DNA of 48,464 nt from an uncultured Bacillota bacterium (lineage in GTDB: Bacteria; Bacillota; Clostridia; Peptostreptococcales; Anaerovoracaceae): assembly GCA_927441425.1 (NCBI GenBank), contig CAKMKG010000028.1, forward strand, positions 1-48,464. Reading direction: 5' to 3'. Numbering within the stretch: position 1 is the first letter of the stretch; each line of letters starts with the position of its first letter. Below, one piece after another: positions 33,289 through 40,776 of this stretch. A program made the position numbers and the translations under genes. The notes under the pieces were generated by a model. The model ran no database searches. It saw nothing but the letters and a program-made list of their open reading frames with translations, and was not told where the DNA came from.

Positions 33289-34157
33289 AGTATATTTTCA
33301 TTTCCAGTCTCCAATTTCAAGCCGATCAGCTTGATGAATTTTTCAATTTCCCAGAACATCTCCGGGTTCTTGGAAATAAAGCTCTGGAGGATATAGAATC
33401 CTTCAATCTTCTGCTGGTTACTCGGATTGGCATAATAGCCAACCAAAGCTTCTTTCGCCATTAGGTCACTGGTTTTATCCGGAGGCATCTGGCTTGCTGT
33501 CAGCTCATTGATCATCTCCATGCTAACAGTATCCCAGTGGGACGGGATATCATTCTCCATTTCGTGATAGAGTGAGTCAATAATCTTTTGGATATCCTCC
33601 GGAAATTCGATTTCCTTCATTTCGTCAAGCCTTCTGACCAGCTCATTCCATGCGGTTATCTTTTCATCATTATCCAAAGTGACGTTCAATGCATTTCTAT
33701 AAAAGATTGCAAATGTTTTTCCAAGGGTGCCGGGAAAAATTAGCTCCAGCTCGCTTCCTGCTTGTCCGGAAACGGATGAAAGTTTATCCGTCTCCAGCTT
33801 GAATTTTTTCAGCGTATTGAATGAAAAGTCTTGTTTCTCGACATCCTGTAAAATCAATTCATTCATAATCTTTTTATTCTGAAACAGCATATTGATCTTA
33901 TGGTTGGTTACAGCCAATTGCTCCTTTAATACATCCTTGATTGAAACCGAATTTTTTATAATATCACTGATTGCTTTAACCGGCACATCGAATCTTCTGA
34001 GAATATTGATTATGATCAGCGCTCTTACTTCCTCCTCAGTATAATTTCTATAGTTGTTATCCTGATCCTTTTGGGGTTTAATCAGCCCTTCATTTTCATA
34101 ATAATAGATCGCTTTTTTCGTCAGTCCGGTTTCCTTCATTACCTCATTGATTTTCAT
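33267..34157 (-). CDS. MerR-family transcriptional regulator with large C-terminal domain
   Basis: 296 residues. The N-terminal MerR winged helix is clear: MKINEVMKETGLTKKAIYYYENEGLI and NYRNYTEEEVRALIIINILR, followed by a dimerisation coiled coil (about 75-115). The C-terminal 180 residues contain IIDSLYHEMENDIPSHWDTV and resemble helical ligand-binding regions, but I recognise no known effector domain. Its own promoter at 34179-34209 has the long 19-bp spacer typical of MerR-activated promoters. Confidence 0.9.
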   Translation of the reverse strand: MKINEVMKETGLTKKAIYYYENEGLIKPQKDQDNNYRNYTEEEVRALIIINILRRFDVPVKAISDIIKNSVSIKDVLKEQLAVTNHKINMLFQNKKIMNELILQDVEKQDFSFNTLKKFKLETDKLSSVSGQAGSELELIFPGTLGKTFAIFYRNALNVTLDNDEKITAWNELVRRLDEMKEIEFPEDIQKIIDSLYHEMENDIPSHWDTVSMEMINELTASQMPPDKTSDLMAKEALVGYYANPSNQQKIEGFYILQSFISKNPEMFWEIEKFIKLIGLKLETGNENILKNKKQL

Positions 34158-34178
34158 CCTATCATCTCCTCAGCTTTA

Positions 34179-34209
34179 ACTATAAGATATACCCTCGGGG
34201 AATAGTCAA
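34179..34209 (-). promoter_or_regulatory. MerR-type promoter with 19-bp spacer
   Basis: TTGACT (34204-34209) and TATAGT (34179-34184) are 19 bp apart on the minus strand. The spacer holds an imperfect palindrome with CCCC and GAGGG halves. MerR regulators activate such overlong promoters by twisting the DNA, so autoregulation is likely. Confidence 0.7.
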
Positions 34210-34352
34210 GTATTTTTTTCAACAATTTATGTTTCTACATTTTTTTTGGAATACTTCCGATAGAATCTGCATATAGTAGTGATTGGTTGTCACGCTGAGG
34301 GTCATTAAAATGATCAACTGCAGTTTATAAAACAAGGAAGGGAGTGGTACGA

Positions 34353-34421
34353 TTGGAAGAACAAGAAAGAAGTTTCGAGCTATCAGAGGAGGTAATCAAC
34401 GAATGCCTCATATTGCTTTAA
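34353..34421 (+). CDS. Possible 22-residue leader peptide
   Basis: TTG start with GGGAGTG about 7 nt upstream, encoding MEEQERSFELSEEVINECLI plus two leucines. It lies between the merR-family gene and a terminator at 34476-34502. It could be a real micro-protein, a gene fragment or chance. Confidence 0.25.
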   Translation: MEEQERSFELSEEVINECLILL

Positions 34422-34475
34422 ATCAGACAGCTTAGGATAAGCCCGCCAATTAGGAAAGCTTTACATTAAAATCTG

Positions 34476-34502
34476 CTACTAGTAAACTAGTAGTATTTTT
34501 TT
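34476..34502 (+). terminator. Terminator in the merR-SASP intergenic region
   Basis: Perfect 8-bp stem CTACTAGT/ACTAGTAG with a 2-nt gap and a seven-T run. It has no recognised gene upstream on its strand other than the possible peptide at 34353. Confidence 0.7.
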
Positions 34503-34567
34503 GCATATATTGCCTGTTATATAACCGCACACTTCGGTTAAGTTATGATTAAAGGTGGTGATGAATC

Positions 34568-34792
34568 ATGAGCATGCAATCAAGCCATGAGACCAACAAT
34601 AAAATAGACAAATTGAAAACGGAATTTGCCAACGAAACTGGAATCGATATCTCTCAATATAATAATTTGATTAAAGGCAGCCTTACCTCAAGACAGAATG
34701 GCTATGTAGGCGGCTATATCGGCGGTACCATGACGAAAAGGCTGATTGAAATGGGTGAGGAACAGCTAGCAGGCAAAGAAAATCCCCTCTGA
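34568..34792 (+). CDS. Alpha/beta-type small acid-soluble spore protein
   Basis: 74 residues. The signature runs from LKTEFANETGIDISQYNN through LTSRQNGYVGGYIGGTMTKR to the end LIEMGEEQLAG. These proteins coat and protect spore DNA and are degraded at germination by the GPR protease, whose cleavage site lies in the first motif. AAAGGTGGTG precedes the start. Expression from a forespore sigma factor is expected, but I could not fix its promoter. Confidence 0.92.
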   Translation: MSMQSSHETNNKIDKLKTEFANETGIDISQYNNLIKGSLTSRQNGYVGGYIGGTMTKRLIEMGEEQLAGKENPL

Positions 34793-34858
34793 AATACTTT
34801 AAACCCCACTATAGACAACGACGTTATTTAAACACGTGAAATAAGGGAGCTGTATTAT

Positions 34859-35065
34859 ATGAAAAGAGTACATTACAATGTTGCCAGATTGGTAAATGAA
34901 GAAATGAAAACCGAGGTTAAAAATGTATTGGATAAGGAAGATGGCGTTCAAATGGTAAATATAGATTTAGGACGTGGTTCCATAGAAGTTGGCTATAATG
35001 AATCAATAAACGAAGATAAAATCAAAGAATGTATCGAGCAAGTTGGTTGTATAATAAGGAGTTAA
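34859..35065 (+). CDS. HMA-like domain protein lacking the CxxC motif
   Basis: 68 residues with the beta-alpha-beta-beta-alpha-beta pattern of heavy-metal-associated domains: KNVLDKEDGVQMVNIDLGRGSIEVGYNESI and a final IKECIEQVGCII. The metal-binding CxxC of copper chaperones is missing; only two cysteines occur, both near the C-terminus. It may have lost metal binding. GGGAG lies 8-10 nt upstream of the start, and a terminator follows. Confidence 0.7.
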   Translation: MKRVHYNVARLVNEEMKTEVKNVLDKEDGVQMVNIDLGRGSIEVGYNESINEDKIKECIEQVGCIIRS

Positions 35066-35089
35066 CTTATACTTTACTAATAACAATCA

Positions 35090-35136
35090 AAATCCCCAAA
35101 CCCATTTATTTTAATAGGTTTGGGGATTTCATTTTT
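35090..35136 (+). terminator. Terminator after the HMA-like gene
   Basis: 13-bp stem AAATCCCCAAACC/GGTTTGGGGATTT followed by CATTTTTT. It also lies at the end of the converging tRNA operon. Confidence 0.88.
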
Positions 35137-35211
<75 letters not shown>

Positions 35212-35358
35212 ATATGCTTGTTAATTTTCCATAAGTCTGTGTCACTAGCTCACACGTACTTGCTTGCGTACATCTGGGTACGTGCGCTTCTTACTTGTTC
35301 GCTGTTCCGTGTCTTTTGAAAAATTTCCTGCGCATCACAGTATATGATGTCTTTGATT

Positions 35359-35390
35359 CAAATGCGCGTGTCGCGAAACACGCGCATTTG
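35359..35390. repeat. Perfect 13-bp palindrome between tRNA-Cys and tRNA-Gln
   Basis: Arms CAAATGCGCGTGT and ACACGCGCATTTG around a 6-nt loop. Neither strand has a T-run after it, so it is not a standard terminator. The gap 35212-35395 holds no gene. Confidence 0.7.
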
Positions 35391-35395
35391 ATAAT

Positions 35396-35470
35396 TGGCT
35401 AGGGTAGAAGGATTTGAACCTTCGAATGATGGAGTCAGAGTCCATTGCCTTACCGCTTGGCTATACCCCA
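35396..35470 (-). tRNA. tRNA-Gln (anticodon CTG)
   Basis: 75 nt with encoded CCA; acceptor TGGGGTA/TACCCTA, anticodon loop CTCTGAC. The CTG anticodon reads CAG only, so a second glutamine tRNA (TTG) should exist elsewhere. Confidence 0.94.
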
Positions 35471-35496
35471 ATGTCAGTGTGATATAAAGTTGAATT

Positions 35497-35573
35497 TGGG
35501 GTGGATGATGGGATTCGAACCCACGAATGCAGGAGCCACAACCCTGTGTCTTAACCGCTTGACTACACCCACC
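35497..35573 (-). tRNA. tRNA-His (anticodon GTG)
   Basis: 77 nt including the extra G at -1 paired with C73, the tRNA-His identity element, and encoded CCA; anticodon loop TTGTGGC. Confidence 0.96.
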
Positions 35574-35608
35574 ATGCTTATTCATTTTTATATTGCACAA
35601 ATTTAAAA

Positions 35609-35685
35609 TGGCGATCCGGATCGGGCTCGAACCGACGACCTCCAGCGTGACAGGCTGGCATTCTAACCAACTGAACTACCGGACC
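35609..35685 (-). tRNA. tRNA-Asp (anticodon GTC)
   Basis: 77 nt with CCA; acceptor GGTCCGG/CCGGATC, anticodon loop CTGTCAC, discriminator G. Confidence 0.96.
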
Positions 35686-35691
35686 GCAAAA

Positions 35692-35767
35692 TGGTGGGCA
35701 CAAGAGGGCTCGAACCTCTGACATCCTGCTTGTAAGGCAGGCGCTCTCCCAGCTGAGCTATGCGCCC
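35692..35767 (-). tRNA. tRNA-Val (anticodon TAC)
   Basis: 76 nt with CCA; acceptor GGGCGCA/TGTGCCC, anticodon loop CTTACAA, discriminator A. Six bases separate it from tRNA-Asp. Confidence 0.96.
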
Positions 35768-35801
35768 AAATTGCTTTTCAAATCTTATTAGGAAAATAAA
35801 A

Positions 35802-35878
35802 TGGTAGCGGCGAGTGGAGTCGAACCACCGACCTTCCGGGTATGAACCGGACGCTCTAGCCAACTAAGCTACACCGCC
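35802..35878 (-). tRNA. tRNA-Met (anticodon CAT, elongator type)
   Basis: 77 nt with CCA; acceptor GGCGGTG, anticodon loop TTCATAC. The anticodon stem lacks the three G-C pairs of initiator tRNA, so it is probably elongator tRNA-Met. First gene of the six-tRNA transcript. Confidence 0.92.
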
Positions 35879-35914
35879 ACATTTCAAGGCGACATACAAT
35901 ACGTCGCAAGAAAG

Positions 35915-35943
35915 ATAGTACCATTTTCGAGCATCTATGTCAA
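35915..35943 (-). promoter_or_regulatory. Promoter of the six-tRNA operon
   Basis: Perfect TTGACA (35938-35943), 17-bp spacer, TACTAT (35915-35920) on the minus strand, followed by a leader hairpin GCGACGTA/TATGTCGC. Confidence 0.85.
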
Positions 35944-36012
35944 GCAATTTTTCAGGTTAATTAGCCATAATAGTACTTTTCCTTTAAATTCCATTTTAGA
36001 GGACGAGCGTGA

Positions 36013-37611
36013 TCATTCCTTCTGCATGTAGGGATAATGTACAAAATAAGTATTCCTGCCGATGCTTCTGGCTTTATGTAGTGCAATATTGCTGTGCTTA
36101 ATCAGCTTCTTCTTATCTATTCTATCATTTTCCATATATACAATACCAATGCTCGCACTGATGCTAACATGGATTTCGTCAATAAATCGTATTTCTTCAA
36201 TTTTCTTTATAATCTTCTCGGCAATCTTTTCGGGATATTTCGGCGTAGTCCAATTGGTGATAAACACCAGAAATTCTGCTCCACCAAGCCGAGAAGAGTA
36301 GCAGACATGCTGTGGCAGATCGCGAAGGATATTTCCAACTTCCATCAAAATTCGATCTCCGATATCATAGCCAAGATTGTCATTCACATCCTTAAAACCT
36401 TCTAGATCAAGAAGGAGCAGTGCCTGATTTCGATGCTTATACAGCAGAGTATCCAAGAGCTCATAGATGGCATTCCTATTCGGCAAATGGGTTAGCGTGT
36501 CGATTCTGGAGGACATTCTCAATTCTTTCTCGTTTTTTTGATAGTTGTCAGCCATATTGTTGATATTTCTGCTTAGCTCTTCAAACTCATGGATTCCCTT
36601 GTACCCGCACCTTGCAGTCATATCTCCGTTTGCAATCTTTTTTAGCGTATCATTCATCCGGATGAGTGGAGCCATATGGTAATGTCCAATTAAGTATCCG
36701 CCCGCAGTGATTATGGTAAGAAGGACGAGGGAAAGGATAGCAATAATACCCTTCAGTTCCATCACGCTCCCGTACATTTTTTCTTGATCCAATGAAACGG
36801 CAACGATACAGTTGATGGCCTCGATTTTTTGGTACGCTCCGATATAACCAATGCCTTTACTCTCATACTCGATGATCCCTTGGTCTTCTATTAACCGCCC
36901 TGCTTTATAATCGGATACGAGTTGCTCAAGAGAATTTTTATCTTGATACTCATGATAAAGGATTTCCGATCCCTCCCGCGCTTTGTCAAAAACCATGAAC
37001 CCATTATTCTGGATTAGAAATGCATACCCTGATTCACCAATGCTTATGCTTCCAATGTAATCATTCAAGATACCAATGTCGATATCCTGTTTTAATATCC
37101 CTATGGTTTTTCCCTCTTTGTTACGGATGGGGACGGCAATTTCGACGAGATATGTAAACTTTTCCATCGTCACCAACCCTGTATAGGAATCCTTACCACT
37201 CATTATTTCTTGGTAAAGCTCTGTCTTGTTTAATAACAGCCCTATCTCATCAGGTTGACTGGAAAGAATAATTTTACCTTCCAGATTGATTACTTCACCA
37301 CCAATGACCGGAAAGACTGTTGAGTCCAGCAGAATACACTCTGCTCCCATGGAATGATCGGCACTCATGCCGTCCGAATCCGCTGCGAGTATACTTCGCA
37401 GCATGTCACTTTCCGTTTTCTTCTCAATATCTGAAACCAGACTACTATAAACCCTGCTTATGTGAACTTCCATCATATGCGCCATGCGGGTCAGAGTGTC
37501 CATTGTTTCCTCTCGAACAGCATTCTTTGCATAGTAGTTTACCGCACAACCGATCAGCAAGGTTGGTATGAGCACCGACAATACCACAGCTAACATTATC
37601 ATGCGTTTCAT
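36013..37611 (-). CDS. Membrane sensor with Cache-like domain, HAMP and variant GGDEF domain
   Basis: 532 residues from the ATG at 37609-37611 (GGAGGG upstream; a longer start is possible). One helix at the N-terminus (MKRMIMLAVVLSVLIPTLLI) and another near 285-305 flank an extracytoplasmic Cache-like sensor (YTGLVTMEKFTYLVEIAVPI). HAMP follows, then GGDEF with DTLTHLPNRNAIYELLD and LLLLDLEGFKDVNDNLGYDIG. The signature is GGAEF (443-447): Ala replaces the metal-binding Asp/Glu, so cyclase activity is doubtful. No RxxD inhibitory site is seen. Single gene with a promoter at 37731-37759. Confidence 0.9.
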   Translation of the reverse strand: MKRMIMLAVVLSVLIPTLLIGCAVNYYAKNAVREETMDTLTRMAHMMEVHISRVYSSLVSDIEKKTESDMLRSILAADSDGMSADHSMGAECILLDSTVFPVIGGEVINLEGKIILSSQPDEIGLLLNKTELYQEIMSGKDSYTGLVTMEKFTYLVEIAVPIRNKEGKTIGILKQDIDIGILNDYIGSISIGESGYAFLIQNNGFMVFDKAREGSEILYHEYQDKNSLEQLVSDYKAGRLIEDQGIIEYESKGIGYIGAYQKIEAINCIVAVSLDQEKMYGSVMELKGIIAILSLVLLTIITAGGYLIGHYHMAPLIRMNDTLKKIANGDMTARCGYKGIHEFEELSRNINNMADNYQKNEKELRMSSRIDTLTHLPNRNAIYELLDTLLYKHRNQALLLLDLEGFKDVNDNLGYDIGDRILMEVGNILRDLPQHVCYSSRLGGAEFLVFITNWTTPKYPEKIAEKIIKKIEEIRFIDEIHVSISASIGIVYMENDRIDKKKLIKHSNIALHKARSIGRNTYFVHYPYMQKE

Positions 37612-37633
37612 CCTTATTATTTCCCTCCTGCTG

Positions 37634-37728
37634 GTCTCAATCATTGGAATCATTTAATCATGCAACTCTGTTTGAAAGCATGATGCAATAGTTCCTTCCG
37701 CTCGGCGAAGCCGTCTCGATCATTGGAA
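37634..37728 (-). repeat. Pair of 16-bp direct repeats in the leader of the GGDEF gene
   Basis: On the minus strand TTCCAATGATTGAGAC (37634-37649) and TTCCAATGATCGAGAC (37713-37728) differ at one base and are 79 bp apart. AATAGTTCC/GGAACTATT arms also flank this region. The gap 37612-37956 otherwise contains only the promoter. Confidence 0.55.
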
Positions 37729-37730
37729 CT

Positions 37731-37759
37731 ATTATATCACAATCTGAATGCTTTGTTCA
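37731..37759 (-). promoter_or_regulatory. Extended -10 promoter of the GGDEF gene
   Basis: TGATATAAT provides an extended -10 with TATAAT at 37731-37736; a weak TGAACA (37754-37759) lies 17 bp upstream. Confidence 0.6.
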
Positions 37760-37956
37760 TATATTACCATAGAGATGTTACTCTCATTCATCCTTGTAAA
37801 TCGGGGTAGCGAAATGAATTTGAATCATAATAACTCCTTCAAATACCCTGCCCCCCAGGGAATTGGGCTGTGGTCACGGAGCTTACCGCCATCGGTATCG
37901 AGAGACAACGATTGTCCCATTGAAGACCTGACAGCCTGCTTCATTATGGGGGAAAA

Positions 37957-38415
37957 TCATTTTTCCAAAAACGTTAAAATATCGTAGGCGTTGGTATCCG
38001 GTTTCGCCTTTTCAAATACCTTAATGATCATGCCCTCTTCATCGATAATGTAGGTGGAACGCATAACTCCTAAACTGGTCTTGCCGTAAAGCTTTTTTTC
38101 CTTCCAAACATCATATGCTTTGATCGCAATCAGCTCCGGGTCCGATAACAGGATAAACGGCAGCTCGTATTTTTCGGCAAATTTTTGGTGTGACTCGCTA
38201 CTATCCTTGCTGATTCCGATGACTATAATGTCATCTTCTTTAAAGCCATCATAGGCCTCCTTAAAAACACATGCCTGCTTTGTACAACCTGGTGTGTTAT
38301 CTTTTGGATAGAAATACACGACCACCTTCTTGCCCCTGAAATCAGAAAGACTGACCGTCTTTCCTTCCTTGTCTTGCAATGTGAAATCGGGAGCTTTTGT
38401 TCCTTCTGTTAGCAT
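37957..38415 (-). CDS. bcp: Thioredoxin-dependent peroxiredoxin Bcp
   Basis: 152 residues. The peroxidatic Cys44 lies in DNTPGCTKQACVF with Cys49 as likely resolving residue, the atypical 2-Cys layout of Bcp/PrxQ. It reduces hydrogen peroxide and organic peroxides using thioredoxin. GGAGG precedes the start. It is last in a probable operon with the double-HD and DUF1294 genes, 28 bp after the latter. Confidence 0.95.
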   Translation of the reverse strand: MLTEGTKAPDFTLQDKEGKTVSLSDFRGKKVVVYFYPKDNTPGCTKQACVFKEAYDGFKEDDIIVIGISKDSSESHQKFAEKYELPFILLSDPELIAIKAYDVWKEKKLYGKTSLGVMRSTYIIDEEGMIIKVFEKAKPDTNAYDILTFLEK

Positions 38416-38443
38416 GAGAAACCTCCTTTATATTTGTTTATAC

Positions 38444-38713
38444 TTATAAAATATAATACCAAATTAAAAAAATCAAAGATAAATTAAAGAGCAGTGCAAT
38501 CGGCAATAGGATGCGAAATTTCCACTTCCTTGTCTTGTGCCGAAAAACGATAGAACCGAAAAAGCTTCCTATTCCTCCCATGGCAAAGGAGGCAGTCAGC
38601 AGGGTAGATTCACTGATTCGCCATTTCCCACGAGCCGCTTTATATTTATCAAATGCCATTAGGAGAAATGTGACGATATTCCATCCAATAAGTATGTAAA
38701 TCAATTCTTTCAT
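38444..38713 (-). CDS. DUF1294 small membrane protein
   Basis: 89 residues with about three membrane helices. FDKYKAARGKWRISESTLL and FGSIVFRHKTRKWKF are typical of DUF1294. Function unknown. Its start overlaps the end of the double-HD gene by 4 bp (ATGA), showing translational coupling. Confidence 0.88.
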   Translation of the reverse strand: MKELIYILIGWNIVTFLLMAFDKYKAARGKWRISESTLLTASFAMGGIGSFFGSIVFRHKTRKWKFRILLPIALLFNLSLIFLIWYYIL

Positions 38714-39972
38714 TTCAATTCCTCAAATCTTTTCTTAATCAGTTGAAACTCTTTGCTGATACGATCGTACATGTCCGTGACCATTACGATTTTTTTACTG
38801 CTGGATTCCATGATATGATCGTAATGCCGGATTGCAGAATCGAGCACGAGATCACAGAGCTTTCCTTCATTCTTTTGGTTCTGCATGATCTCAATTACAG
38901 TCTCTTTAAGAAAACTCTCCTTATAACTTCTTTTCCCAGTCAGCGCGCTCATCACATCTGCGACGGCAACGATTCTTTCGGATAACGTCAGCGTTTCCTC
39001 TTTTAGTTTTTGGGGGTAGCCGCTTCCATCAATTTTTTCATGATGGCGGTATGCGATTTCCAAGACGTCATCATGGATGCGCCCCTTCAGGATTTTCCGC
39101 GTGACATCGACATGTTTTTTCATAGTCAGCATTTCTTCATGGGTAAGACTTCCGGGTTTTTCCAGAATTTCAAGGGGAGTTGATATTTTCCCAATGTCAT
39201 GAAGGTATGCACCCAGTTGGATCTTTTCCAGATCATTTTCATTCAGACCAAATAGCTTCCCCAGCTCCATACTAATGCAGACTGTTGTGATCACATGGCT
39301 TACCGTAGTCTCACTTCTAAAGTCAATGGAATACGCAATCATTTTAATAAACTCAAGCAGGGTCTTCTTACTGTACTCCGTGGTCGTAACAAAGTTGATC
39401 AACTCATCTAAATAAGCGCCGTTCTTGATACTCCCGCTGAGGTCATGCTGCTCACTTGCTTTTCGAAACAGTTCAACAGCATGGGTTCCGAAATGAAGGT
39501 TCTGCTCCAGGGCCATTTCTTCTAGGGAAAGGGCTTGCCCTCCCTTTTGTAGCATGACATCCACCCGATCTGCCAGATGGATCATATCTGCGATTTGAAG
39601 GTGCTTTCGATCCAAATGTTGATACATTTCATAGTTCACATGGTGGTACAATACAACCTCAGCCCATTTTTTAAGTGGTGACATATGCTTGAAAAAAAGA
39701 TACCCATATATAGAATGATCAAATACATCCGCTGATTCAAATCGTAGCATGTGGTCAATTTCTTCCGTTTTGTATGCGCCGATATCGTGAAGCGCTGTAA
39801 CAATACAGATTTCTTTCATTTCGCTTTCACTATAGGAGCCATCGGCCTGCAGCATTTTATACACAATATAGGCTACCCTGTGTCCGTGGTCAACCAGCCT
39901 TACATCAATGTGATCCAATGCCCTTAGTAGAATACTAATCACCTGATAAATGTTAAGATTGATTTCTTTCAT
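38710..39972 (-). CDS. Double-HD protein with C-terminal HD-GYP domain
   Basis: 420 residues from the ATG at 39970-39972 with GGAGAG upstream. The N-terminal HD domain includes VTALHDIGAYKTEEID; the C-terminal HD-GYP domain has YLHDIGKISTP, the HHEKIDGSGYP motif and SERIVAVADVMSALTGKRSY. HD-GYP proteins degrade cyclic-di-GMP to pGpG or GMP, or act on related dinucleotides. No membrane segment or sensor domain is visible, so it is cytoplasmic. First gene of a three-gene unit with DUF1294 and bcp. An ATACCATTT/AAATGGTAT inverted repeat (40007-40033) upstream may be an operator. Confidence 0.9.
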   Translation of the reverse strand: MKEINLNIYQVISILLRALDHIDVRLVDHGHRVAYIVYKMLQADGSYSESEMKEICIVTALHDIGAYKTEEIDHMLRFESADVFDHSIYGYLFFKHMSPLKKWAEVVLYHHVNYEMYQHLDRKHLQIADMIHLADRVDVMLQKGGQALSLEEMALEQNLHFGTHAVELFRKASEQHDLSGSIKNGAYLDELINFVTTTEYSKKTLLEFIKMIAYSIDFRSETTVSHVITTVCISMELGKLFGLNENDLEKIQLGAYLHDIGKISTPLEILEKPGSLTHEEMLTMKKHVDVTRKILKGRIHDDVLEIAYRHHEKIDGSGYPQKLKEETLTLSERIVAVADVMSALTGKRSYKESFLKETVIEIMQNQKNEGKLCDLVLDSAIRHYDHIMESSSKKIVMVTDMYDRISKEFQLIKKRFEELK

Positions 39973-40124
39973 ATAAACTCTCCAGTTCTTATAAACTACA
40001 CCGATCATACCATTTTTCGTGCATAAATGGTATATTGTTTGATTAATTCAATGAAAAATATAAATTGGTCGATAAGTCAACGATCCCGCAAGCTAGTTAT
40101 TGTTGATTAAACATCCAAATTTGT

Positions 40125-40153
40125 TTGACTAAGCTTTTGTATCAAGGTAAAAT
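40125..40153 (+). promoter_or_regulatory. Promoter of the divergent PAP2-family gene
   Basis: TTGACT (40125-40130), 17-bp spacer, TAAAAT (40148-40153), 37 bp before the start codon. Confidence 0.75.
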
Positions 40154-40189
40154 ACAGTATTACTTAAAAACAGGTAAGGAGAATAATTC

Positions 40190-40651
40190 ATGAATATATT
40201 TTCAAGTATAATTTTTACGAATGAAGTGTTATGGACAGTCGTCACAGCTTGGCTAACTGCTTCCTTGTTAAAGGGAATATTTTACGCTGTTCAAAAGAAG
40301 AAAATCAACCTTCGTCGTTTAATCGGAAATGGCGGTATGCCAAGTACTCATTCTGCATCAGTCGTAAGTCTTGCGCTTGCAGTTGGCTTCAAGGAAGGCT
40401 GGAGTAGTACTGCACTCGCTATCTCTCTTGTTCTAGCGTTTGTAGTAATGATTGATGCATCTGGAGTCAGACTAGCAGCAAGTAAGCATGCAAAGGCTTT
40501 AAATGAAATTACGGAAGAAGTCTTTAAAGATGGACAATTTCATTATGAAAAATTTAATGAATTGCTTGGACACACACCAACTCAAGTTTTTGTAGGAGCA
40601 CTAATAGGTGTCATTGTTTCAGTAATTTTTTTCCATTTTATTTGGTTATAG
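40190..40651 (+). CDS. Divergent PAP2 family membrane protein (YuiD/DUF212)
   Basis: 153 residues with four to five hydrophobic segments. GGMPSTHSASVVSLALAVG and MIDASGVRLAASKHAKALNEI are the DUF212 signatures, related to acid-phosphatase/PAP2 motifs. Role in lipid phosphate metabolism is presumed from the superfamily. AAGGAG precedes the start; single gene. Confidence 0.92.
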   Translation: MNIFSSIIFTNEVLWTVVTAWLTASLLKGIFYAVQKKKINLRRLIGNGGMPSTHSASVVSLALAVGFKEGWSSTALAISLVLAFVVMIDASGVRLAASKHAKALNEITEEVFKDGQFHYEKFNELLGHTPTQVFVGALIGVIVSVIFFHFIWL

Positions 40652-40688
40652 TACGTGGATTGTCGCAGTGACATACACCTCAAGAAAA

Positions 40689-40718
40689 CCAAAAAAAAGA
40701 TACCCATTTAAGGTATCT
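40689..40718 (-). terminator. Terminator after the GH20 gene
   Basis: 8-bp stem AAGATACC/GGTATCTT with a T8 run on the minus strand, about 60 nt after the GH20 stop. Confidence 0.82.
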
Positions 40719-40776
40719 TGATTGAACAATGATGAATATAACTATTATTTGCAATCTTCATTTTCCTAATTTCTTA

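Noticed and set aside
37770..37830. 14-codon minus-strand frame with GGAGTT upstream
   Set aside because: Too short, no conserved feature, and it lies upstream of the GGDEF promoter without its own clear signals.
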